A stretch of 64,000 nucleotides of DNA from the NCBI RefSeq assembly GCF_003589595.1, contig NW_020654810.1, positions 6,684,025-6,748,024 of the forward strand, given 5' to 3'. Source of the stretch: Hyposmocoma kahamanoa. Taxonomy: Eukaryota; Arthropoda; Insecta; Lepidoptera; Cosmopterigidae. The notes beneath the pieces were generated by a model, which saw only the letters and a list, made by a program, of their open reading frames with translations, ran no database searches and was not told where the DNA came from. Below, piece by piece: positions 35,511 to 47,100 of the stretch; positions within the stretch are counted from its first letter, which is position 1, and each line of letters begins with the position of its first letter. The position numbers and the translations under genes were made by a program.

Positions 35511-37381
35511 CATAACTCATATTTTATTTACAACTTTTAAAAAATGTAAGTAACTTCACATTGATAAAAAAAATTATATAATATCTTTTATGAAAACTTT
35601 TCTACAGGATGTGTTGTAACAAAATTAAGAATTATTTATAATTGCTACTCAATTTAAAACTACAAAACAATTTTATTAAAATGTTTAAAAAGATGTATTT
35701 TACGTTAGATATCTTTAAATGCTTTCTGCAAATAGAAGTCTAAAATTAAAAGAAGGAATGAGCAATATTAATTTAAATACCTATGAGAACGGCCTTCTAA
35801 AGGCGCGTTTCACTTTATTATGCTAATAATCGATTAGGTGAATATCGACTAAGGTCCAATGCAAACGAAAGGCTTGTTGGAAAGTTGTCTGTGTTAAACA
35901 GCCAATCGACGAACTATGTGACAACAATGGCGAGCAAATGTAACTCGCAAGTACGTTACCAGTCTTGAACAAGTCCGTTCGGTGTTTCAGGAACTAGTTA
36001 TCATCCAGTTTGATTTCGAAATCATAGACTTTATAGATAAGAAATAGGGTCACATCATCAACTCGAGCTACACTGCTTACAGTACCTACTATTATTATAT
36101 CGTCCACAAAATTGGACAGTATCAAATGGACAACAGTAAAAAAGATACCTTGTTATGACTTAGTATTGAGTACTTTCAACAATTCCTTATTATACTTAAT
36201 ACAAAGTGTAACAAAAAAGTGTTCTCCTAGTCATGACTACACCTTTTCATAACACCATGTAGATGGACAAGGATAATTTTTGAACATGTCAAACCTTCCC
36301 TTTCTGTGTGTCCTAAGAAAGCTTAAAGAAGTAAAATTGCACACGTCATCAAAACGTTCACGTGTTGTAGGTACTCACTCTTTAGATAAGAAATATATAT
36401 CAACCAACAAAACTTCGTTATTTTCCGTGGTGTCGTAATAACGACGTACAATTGGTTGGTAAGACACATCTATCTTTCCCTTATTGGTCGATAAAGGGTC
36501 ATAACCACTTACTTAGTATCCGATCTATTTATTAGGACTTATAAGAGTATTTATACTGGTGTAGAGGGGCAGCCGCGAGCTCAATAACTCACTTTTTCAA
36601 ATTGAAATTGTTGCCTTCACGGTAAAAAATGCCAATTACTGTTATACTGAATAATTCTAAAGTCATATAATACTTGTAAGTATTATTAATTATACTTACT
36701 TTAAATATGTAATAACTTTCCAAATATAATAAAATATGTTTATCGTTAACTAACTTTGTTCTTTTATTAATATATAATTCTATGTTGTTTTGGTACTTGA
36801 AGAGCCAAATGAATAAACACCAAAAATACTTAGCATTATTATGTGAATATGAGTAGAATAAAATAGTCCACACCAATTCGAAATGAGTTGAAACCTTCAC
36901 TTTTCACCGATTCAGATAGTATTCAATTTGACTTTCACTGAATGAAATTATATTTTGTAAGTCTTGTAAGGCATTCTAGAAACCTTCTGTACATGTACCA
37001 TAACATATTCTATGCCTTAGAACGGCTACACGCTACTGCAATGCAGTCGCATATGTTGAATCATCAAAAACGCATCACGTTTGCATTGCGATTGTAAAGC
37101 TGCTCAAGTTGCCCTTATGCGTAGACGATTAACGACTACATCACTACTGCATTCGACTTCGACTGCGACAAAATCGCTGCAGAAGCGCTGCTAAAAGTCG
37201 CGGTGTGTAACTCTTTTAACCATGCTGATAAATTAGGCATTACCCTGGAAGGCTTCTGTAGGCACACTTAGTTTCAACCACATGTTCATAAAATACCTTG
37301 TCATATTATAAAATTAAATGCTTGCATCGAAAATGTTTATAAATACATTTATCGTTTCACTAACGAAACGACAATACTAGA
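34143..37381. other. Convergent gap between SMIM14 and ZCCHC8
   Basis: AT-rich sequence expected to hold both 3' UTRs. I see no coding sequence. The 37015-37215 stretch is locally GC-richer with CTGCAATGCAGTCGC-like words and could be a decayed inverted-repeat element. Confidence 0.45.
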
Positions 37382-38104
37382 TCATGTATCTTGTATTCTA
37401 TCTACTTCGTTTTTAACCTTTTTTAATAGGTCACTAATCTGTTTGTACTTGCCTGTTGAATTCGGAAGATTCTCAAAGTTGATGACATCACAAATATCTT
37501 TAGCAAAGTTGTTATCACTTGGAAGTTTAATATACGACGACGCTATGTTCATAACTGGAGTTCCATATGAAGTTCCTTTAACAAGACCAGTTTTTGGAGC
37601 AGGTTTTGATAAGTCGGAATCACTATCTGTATCCTGAGACTTTGTACTTGCTTGTGGGGAATTGACAACCGAATCCGGTCTTAATTTGTCTGCTATTGTA
37701 TCTAGTTTCTTTAGTTGCAATTCCACGTTAATAACACTGTCACTTGTCACATTGCTATCAGTCGTTTTTGACATATTGATGTCACTTTCTGTTGCCACGT
37801 TAATGTCATTATCTGCTGCGACATTATTGTCACTCTTTGTTTCTTTATTGATGTCACTACCCTTCGCTTCTGATTCTTGAGTATCCTTACCAGATTCATT
37901 CATATTGTCAGCAACAATATTGACTTGCGAATCTTGTTTCCCTATATCTGCCTCTCCAAGATCGTGAGTGTCATTTTTAGCTACGGTAGTTTCTAATGGA
38001 GGTGTGTCATTTGGTATATTATCATCAGAATCCTGTTCTATAACATCATTTTTTAAAGCGGCTAGCAATTTCTGTTTCTTATCTTCTAAATCATCAAGAG
38101 ATGT
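37382..38104 (-). CDS. ZCCHC8: ZCCHC8 exon 7 (C-terminus)
   Basis: The acceptor is TTTATTTTCAG and the stop TGA is at 37384-37382. The exon codes 240 residues. The first 18 (TSLDDLEDKKQKLLAALK) resemble the conserved C-terminal helix. Then come Asp/Asn/Ser-rich imperfect repeats built on a SDINxxTxSDxN theme, and a final segment FAKDICDVINFENLPNSTGK with a KQISDLLKKVKNEV helix. Confidence 0.9.
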   Translation of the reverse strand, partial: TSLDDLEDKKQKLLAALKNDVIEQDSDDNIPNDTPPLETTVAKNDTHDLGEADIGKQDSQVNIVADNMNESGKDTQESEAKGSDINKETKSDNNVAADNDINVATESDINMSKTTDSNVTSDSVINVELQLKKLDTIADKLRPDSVVNSPQASTKSQDTDSDSDLSKPAPKTGLVKGTSYGTPVMNIASSYIKLPSDNNFAKDICDVINFENLPNSTGKYKQISDLLKKVKNEVDRIQDT

Positions 38105-41100
38105 CTGAAAATAAACAGTAGTTTTAATTGTGAAGATTGAAGTAATCGAAGAGACAGGTTACACAACAAAAAACAATGATTGTACTGTATTGTACAATCA
38201 TTGTTTTTTCTTAGCAGCAGTATAGCACCTTGTGAAAGAGTTCGTCCAGAGCAGTACTGCCACCTTACATATTTCTGCCGCCAAGCAGTAATGTTAGCAT
38301 TACTGCGTTCCCCGGTATAAAAAGGTAAGGGTGCTGGTGAAATTACAGGTACTTGGGACTTGTCAACTTGTCTCAAAGTGACGGGCGCAGTGGCAGTGCC
38401 CCTCAGATCTTTGCGATTTAAAGCTTGAGTGACACTGCAACTGTTATGGACAGGCGTGTAGCTTACCATCGGGCGCACGACTTGTTCGTCCCGTCACTTG
38501 ATATTATAAAAAAAACTGTATACTTCAGTCTACTGGCGAAAGTCTGCTCTAAGGGTCGTATTCCAGAACTCTACTCAATGCTCAAGTCAGGATTTGAGCA
38601 GACTTGAGTATGATTTCAAGCACTGGAAATACGACCCTAATGGCAAGGACTTGAGTATGATTTTCAGTGCTCACTGCAATACTCAAGTCCTGACTTGAGT
38701 ATTGAGTATAGTTCTGGAATAAGACCCTATGACATACATATCAAAAAGTTACTATAGGTGGTTACAACTTTAAAAAACGTATGCACTTATGCAGCTCGCG
38801 TCAGATGCAATAGCTCAAAAGCAGAAGTTGTTTATGCTTTCCGAGCATAGAAGACCATTTCAAATAAATCTGTCTTTGCAAGGTTTGTCCATGTCTATCA
38901 GCTAGCACCTTCGAGTTCTTGAATCTTAATGGAAACTTGAAATTTAGTCAATATTCTTCTCATGGCTAAACTGCTTACAAGCTGCTTAGCCTTTTTTTGA
39001 GCTTTAGCTATTTCAGAAGCGAACTTATACCCTTTAACCTTTGGATCAGATGCTACCAATTATTTAATCTGTTCTTATAAAGAGCCAAGCTGATAAATTT
39101 ATTGGCAACAACGTGCTTGTAAAGGTAAAATTGCTTAAACGTCGTCGTGGTAGAGCGTGCACTGATAGTACAAATTTCCGCGCTCTCTTTTCTTTACCAT
39201 TTTATTAGAATCGGCGAAAGTTTCACGGTTATAGTGGTTATAATGTAGACATAGAATAAATTCGCAATAAAACTCGTACTCTATGAAGAGTTCTCTTTTT
39301 GCAATTTCTAAAATCCCAGGAAAAACGAGACTTTCGAAACTATTTCTCACATTTGTATTGTATGTGTGGATACAAACATAATAAAAAGAATCAAAAGAAA
39401 AGACGCTGCTGGGTGGTATCATTCAACCATGAGTCGCGGGTGCCATGGACACATAGACAACCACATTTTTTTACACTTTATTTATTTAAGGGCTTTGATC
39501 ATTGTTGAACATGTTAGCTCCAAGGCAAATGGCATGAGTCTTAAATGTCTCGATATATCAGAGAGTAAAAACATAAGTCTCGAAAATGCCAACAAATCGT
39601 AGAGAATTAGCGACATTGTATATTGTAATTCGCATCAAACAGTATGCTTCCAAAATACATTGGTTATGACTACATCTAAAGTGTGGAACCTTTCACCATG
39701 TTTGTACATCCTGAACAACACAACTTGAATATTTTAAAGGTAAGTCTCGTCCACATCTTCATTTTGTATCAGGTGAAATTGCGGCTAAAACATAGGCCTC
39801 TTAAATAAAAAGTATAAAATACTACTTTTCTGATAAGTATGTATACCTGTACTTCCGTTGCACTATCGGTCTGCATGTTGAACAAAAAACGCCGATGTAA
39901 AACTACACAATACATTTGTATTAAGAAAAAGGAGAAATAAGTTTCGCAATTAAATCAAAACGAAATTGGCGCTACTTACGTTATCTTCGTCTATAACAAT
40001 CCAGTCACCTTCTGGAACAGGTATATCTGTTACTTTCGTCACTTCGATGACATCTATTTCGTCGTCTATTCCCTTTTTATGATGTGTTTTTCCACTTTTG
40101 TCGTCTTCTTCTTTGATAGTGTTTGTTGGTGGTGAGTCGGGAGGGGGTGGGCAGTCGGGTGGAGGGGGCGGAAGCGGCGGAACGTCATCTGGTAATGGTG
40201 GTACTGATGGGAATTCAACACATTCTGCAAAACGAGAAAATAGAAGCTAGAAATTTCGCCATTACTTTTGTTCACGTTCACGTGACACGAACAGACAACC
40301 TGACCAGACATAAATTACCACGTGACGACAATAGACTACTCAGCAGTGCACTGACCGAATAGCAATGTGCAAGACCAGCCTGCTGAGTAGACGTTTCCTT
40401 TGTTTTACATTTAAAAATTATATTGTAGATGTAGATGTATATTGTAGACACACATGTAAATAGAATTTGTATAAATAGTCTAGTTTTTAGAAATAAAAAT
40501 CTCTTTGAATCCAGACATCAACGTTGTCTCATTGACGACGACTACAGCATCCTCTCACTACGGCCAATACACCTTTAGCCGTCTTTGAGTCTGTGAGATT
40601 GGCAGTGACAAAATTCACTACATGCACCACTTATCCTTCCCACCTTCCGTCTGTTACCTTAGGTCGCATGGTAACAGGTTTCCTCTTCCTATCTATATAC
40701 GTATATATAGTAGCGTATGTTAGGTACGTAGAACGAAGGGTTGTTTGTGAAAGATTACAGCTTTCCCTTACCATTTCATGTGTAGCCAGCTAGCTTTAAT
40801 TACACGTACAAGACGATACTCGACAGTAACACTCATATCACACCCAACAAATACTACACAAAGACAGAGATAAAGTTAGTTGGCGCTACAACTTTGTAGG
40901 ACTAAAGAATTAAGTTGTTTTCCATTGATAGTAAGTAAACAGAAGTTACAAAAACTCTCAATACTGAATGTTGTAAAACTCAGTTTTGTTATAAATATTT
41001 ACGCTAACCCGGTTCAATAAACAAGGCTTAAATCTATATACTGCAATACACATTACCATCTCCACTATCCAAGTCCATTTCAGATTGACCTTCCATTGCC

Positions 41101-44100
41101 GCGTTGTTAGACGCAGCTGACGGGAAAAACATTAACTTCTTCCGCTTATATGCTTTCATTGCGTTTGGTGCTAAATTTTGCAGCATCTCTAATTTACTGT
41201 CCAACTGTGATATGGGCGGCATTCCGTACTTATGGGCTTCCTGAAAATTAGTTTTGGAATTGTTTTTTTTTTTTTGTTGACAAAATATTTTTTTCATACG
41301 CGACAGACCTTCACTCTACCTGATGTTAAATACTGTGAAAGAAACTTAGTGCCATGTTGATACAATCTTTGTCTTTGCCCCCTCCACCCTGCATTCATAC
41401 AAGATGCCTTTTCACTTTGTTTTGATTTGTAGAATTCCGTATTATACGACGGATGGAATACATGTGCTGTAGGGTTAGCTCGACAAGGCACGACTTGCGC
41501 GAGATAATGCTATTCTCGCACAGAAATCCCGTGCCTTATGTCGTTCCAGAGAAAAATTTGAACATCCATATATACGAAACATGTATTATATAGTACCAAG
41601 CTACGCCAGTGATACTATTGTCATACATCGCCACGAACAGTTACCATGCTGGACTGCCACGCAGAGTTCACGGGTTCGATTCCCGTGCCGGGAGAAATAT
41701 TTGTGTGGCCTACATTTATTTCTCTTGTGAGTTTGGATGTAACTTGTGGTTGTCTATGTGTGCGTGCATGGCAACCGCGATACAAGCTATGAGTGTGTGC
41801 GTGTTAATATATTATTCAATTCAATTCAAAATATTTATTTCAGACAACAAGGATCCATTGGTGTTAATAGTAGTAAATTAAACTTATAAGCTACGTTAGT
41901 AGGAATATTATATAATATATTACTTAATTAATTAAAATCTAAAATGTCATGTACTTATGAGGCATCTCCTGCTGAATCATTATCCGTACGAGATGCCTCA
42001 GTAAAGGCGCTCTGTGGTCCTCTGCCACAACCTTCAGGGTGCTGTTGTTAGTCCCCAGAGCCTTCTAACCAACGATGCGACTTTTTTCCGCAAGACGGTA
42101 TGAAAGCAAATCGTAATGGCCATAGCAAACATCCCAGAGGCGCTGCAGTACCGGTGTAGTAGGTATTATTGTTATTCACAACTAAACATTAGTTTAAAAC
42201 GGAGATGCTCGAGAAGTGTATTGACATATATAGCTAATTCCACAACTTAAGCTCTTTATGTAGATTATAGGGGATTTAAAAGGACAACTTGCAAAGAAAA
42301 TTCGTAAACACAACATACCTCCTTATATCTTGAGCTAGCTGGTACATTGTAACCAGGGAAGTCGAAGATCTTTTTAATGTCATAAGTGTCTTTGGAGCCT
42401 GGCTCACAGACCTCTCCATCTTCTTCGTCAGGATCTTGGATTGCCTTACCCTGGAAATGAAATTAATGTTCATGTAAACAATTGACACAATATGTATAAA
42501 CCCTAGCCTGCCAGCTCATACATAAGTTACATAATTTATGCAATGTTCTTAAGTCTAACTAAATTATTTGTGACTGTAGTAGTCAATACAACAGCTGTGT
42601 CACAATTTGAAAGTGAAACAGCATTTTTTTAACATCAAGCAACGGAACCAACAAATTGTGTGCCTGTTGGTGAGCGACACGCCTATCCAAGACAATTGCA
42701 GTGCTACTCAGAGCTTTAAATCGCAAACATCTGAGGGGCACTGCCACTGCGCCCGTCACCCTGAGTCATAAGTTGACAAGTCCCAAATGCCTGTAATTTC
42801 ACCAGCACGTCTACCCTTCAAAATTGCTTTACGCAGTAACACTCACATACTTCTTGGCGGCAGAAATACGTAAGGTGGCAGTACTTCCTGGAAGAACTCT
42901 TTAATAAGGAGCTCCACTGCTACTAAAAATATGTTGGAAATTGCCGAATATAATAATGTAAGTAATGATTAGAATGTGTAGGTGACCACGCTCAGTCTGA
43001 ATCTAGAGAGTACCCCATACTATGAGCACCAGAGCAACAGATTTCTCTCCAAAGCACTTAGAACCACCTAGAACATCTAGACCAGCATTAATTTAGAAAA
43101 AATAATTTCAAATCAATTTCCTACTGTAAAGCAAACCTGGAATGTCCTCGTCCAACAACCACACGTAACGAGAACGGACACTCTCCGCCCCTTCCTAAGC
43201 TTTAGATATCGCACCACGCCCCGCACATTGACGGTCACATTGACTGAATTACAACAAGGCTGCCGGCGCGGCGAGCCGGTTTCGCGCTAAGACGACTTTG
43301 ATATTTCAATCTAGTTTTCATTTATTCATTACGAAACTTGTACGTTAATATATAACATCATTTACATTACTATTTATAATGGTCGTGAATTGTGCTGTGC
43401 GGCTGTTTATTATCATCTAAATGGGATAAAGACCGGAGTTTCTTTCAGTAAGTAATAAAAAACTTATGTCTGAGACTCATTCAGTTATTGTTTTCTTCAT
43501 TTGTTTAGTGCAGAGTAATATATAATACAGATTTATTAAATCAATACAAATAAGACGCAATAATTTCGTGAGCTTACTACCTCACGAAGATATGGCGTCT
43601 TATTAGAACCCTTGTCTACTGACAAGGGTTCTCCAATTTTCAATTCGTATTGCCGCTAAAATTACGTTGTGAATATACCTAATTATTAACTAGGTAATAA
43701 TAACCTTGGACACGCAATTTCAAATACATTGGTTAGGTACCTTATTTAAAAGTATCTGTCCAAAATATAACATTTTAAGTGCTTTTAATATATATTTTTT
43801 AAACAAATCTTCAATATTATTCTAGTTAATGAATTATATGGATATAAATACCTAATGAACGTGTGTAATTATTGGGATTCTATTAGTAGAATTATAGATA
43901 ACAGATTCGCGTTAGAATTTTGGCTATGTTGCCGCTCTGACCACGTAACGTAATAGAACTAGAAAGTGATGGGTAACCCTGCCACATCACGCACTCATTT
44001 GCGCGTGTGCAGATAGCTCCTTGCTGAATGTATTAGTAGTCGGTAAATAACTTTCGACTATTGTATGGAGTGTCCGGGGTGTGCTTTTGGGCACCTGACA

Positions 44101-47100
44101 ACCTGAGGTTGTCAATTTTAAACAAATATGCCTTGAGTGGTGATTTGAAAGTAAAAAGTAATGATGGGTATATAACATACATACAGCAATGAAATGCAGT
44201 ATTTTTAGGCTCATTGACATATTGATATTTACCATGGAATCAAACATAGTGATTCCTGAATGTGAGATCTTTGCATCTTCCATCCAGGCAGGTGGGTAGC
44301 CCGCCTGTCTCATGCGGTATATGAACAGCGGTAATTCATTCCTCTTGAGGTCTAACGCGTGTCGAAGCTGGCCTGAAATTCTACCAGGAACCAGATGACC
44401 ATATTTCTGTTCATCTTCCACATGGTAACGGCTGGAAATAGATATACAGTATATAAAATAATAAAGAAATAAAAATTTCATAAAGGACAATTTAGAATTA
44501 AAAAATATGTGGTTTTGTCGGGTTGTTATCTACTTATACCTTTATAATTGCTGTTTTAAATATATTTTAGAAAGTGCGTAAAATAAATAATAATAAGTAG
44601 CAATAAGTGAAAAAATTTTTGTCTCTATGCCCATGACAATGACTTCTTAATATCATAACTATTTTTTTTATTTAATCAAATTGTACTTAAAAAAAATGTA
44701 ACTTGTGGCAATCACTAAATGGAGTGCATTCAGCAAATGTCGCCTCCTCCTACGTAAAGTATCGTATGTCGAAATTGCCAAGTTTACAGGGGAGCGTTTT
44801 AAAGTTCTCCATTTTAATCGGCAAAGCTCGTTACTCACATAGAGTGACAATCTAATAGATCATGTAACCGATATCTACGATATTATAATACTCTAATGAA
44901 AAATTAAATGCTAAAGTCACGTGTTATGCTTATATCAGTGAATTCAGAACTTTAAAAGGCTCCCCTGTAAACTTGGCAATTTCGACATACGATAGTTTAC
45001 GTTGGAGTGGTCGAATTATAATAAAAATATGTATAAGAATATAATAGAAGATGAGGGAATGAAGAATAAAGTTTCCAGCATATGTAACGTGATTTTTTCC
45101 GTCCTGTATGGGATGAGATTTATAGATATATGACAAAAAAAAAAGTGACAAGGTGCATGCAACCTTCATATCGCTAGCAAAAGATACCAGAAGAACTATT
45201 AGTCGAGCACAAGGAATGCACATGAAAATCAATGCAACAAAAACTGCAACACTACAGGAAAAAATATAACACACTGGAAAAAGAAATGCTGAAGCTAAAT
45301 GGAATGTTTTCATTAAGATCAAAAGATATTGATAAAATTGGTGAACATGCAAGAAATCTCCTGCAAATAAAAAAAAAGTTATTGGGCAGATCATATCACC
45401 TGATAACCAAATGATAAGAGGTGGATCACAGAGTCACCAACTCATGGAAAAGATACCAGTCCCTAAGAGAGGTTATGAAAAATAGAGATATCCCAGCTAG
45501 TGCAAAAAAGAAAGCATTTGATAGTTACATCCTTCTATGTCTAACATACGGATGTATGGATGTCAAACCTGGTCGCTAACAAAGAAAAACACAGAAAAGC
45601 TAGAGGTTTTTTTTTTTTAAATAACGCACACATTCAACATAGCCCCGCACTAGGGAAACTCTGTGTCGCGGGTGCCATGGACACACACTTAGACAAATTA
45701 CACCCAAACTCACGAGAGAAATAAATGTAAGCCATACAAACATTTCTCCCGACCCGGGAATCGAACCTGGGACCTCTGCATGGCAGTCCGGCATGGTAAC
45801 CGTTCGGCCACGGAGGCAGGTATGCCAACACAGCATGGAAAGAAGAATGATGAATATGAGAAAGAAAGACAAAAATAGCATTAGATCAATTCGACGTAGA
45901 ACAATAAAACAAAAATAACGTCATGTGTGTTAAGAACTACATGAGGAAATTGAAGTGGCGTTGGGCTGGACATATCTAAAGGGAGACTAGAAAATGGACC
46001 AGAGATGTAACAGAGCGGTACCCAAGAGAAGGCAAATGCAGAAGGGAAGGCAGAGGAAAAGATGATTTAAAATTGGTGGCAGGCCCATTTTGGCAATGAC
46101 AGGCACGGGACAGGGAAAACTGGAGGCCAATCTCGAAAGACAAGCTGATGATGTGGACATAATTTAATTATAGGTAAATGTTGCAGATTTATTTTTAATG
46201 AATTAGTTTTGAAATATTTAAGTATTCATTTTAATTGGAATTTTATGTCTATTATTTTTAGTATTAATCCAGGTTTAAGATATTTTTAAATTTTTTAATA
46301 TTAAATCTGAAACCCCCCAGAATTCACGAACTGCTGGATTTTCTTAGCTCTAAATGATACTTCACCAACAAAGCCTACTGACCCCATTTTGACCATGTTT
46401 TTTCTATTCTCATTGATTCTTGCTTGGTTCCGAGGCATCGGACAGTCTCTGAGTGGATGACTGCCACCACAGTTGAAGCAAGAAGGCCCTCGGCGTAAGA
46501 CGGGTGTAGGAGATGGCTCCTTCTCAGCATCTGTTATTAGTGATGAATTCTGGAATTAAAGAAAATTTTATTTACTAGTCTTTTCTTCAAGTACATTGAT
46601 TAGCTGATAACGGGGTTTTTTAATTGTTTTGCCTACATAAGGAATGTATAACAGTACATGTACTATATTTGTAACCATTGTTTCTCTCTTTTATGAACTG
46701 CCTCTCTAGTTGTGAAAGGAAAACAACCTACAAATATGTAGTAGTTTTAATTGATGTACCAATTTCAAGTGTAATTTGATTACCTCATAAATAAGGATAT
46801 CAGATCTGATTTGAAACTAACAATATAATATAAATTCGAAATTTGGGTGGGTCAATGCAGCAAAAATGACACCACGGTTCAAAAAAAATTACACAATTTG
46901 GTTTTAATTGTATGACAATAATAATCAATTCATTAGAAATAAATGAGATATTTCAAATATTGTATTTTTTCTCTTCATTAACACAGTCATAGTGCTGTTA
47001 TCTATGGTGTTAGACTTACGTGGCTATATCTTGGAATTTCATCAAGTTCAGTAGCAGGGGCTGTGTCCACAAAGAACAGATTGTCCTCTTCCTGCTTTTC

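Noticed and set aside
36589..36900. A 103-codon minus-strand frame in the SMIM14-ZCCHC8 gap
   Set aside because: It has AT-rich composition with Tyr/Asn/Ile/Phe bias and no motifs, consistent with chance.
38425..38607. A 60-codon frame also found, nearly identical, at 60437-60679 on the other strand
   Set aside because: The conservation comes from a shared composite repeat, not from a protein.
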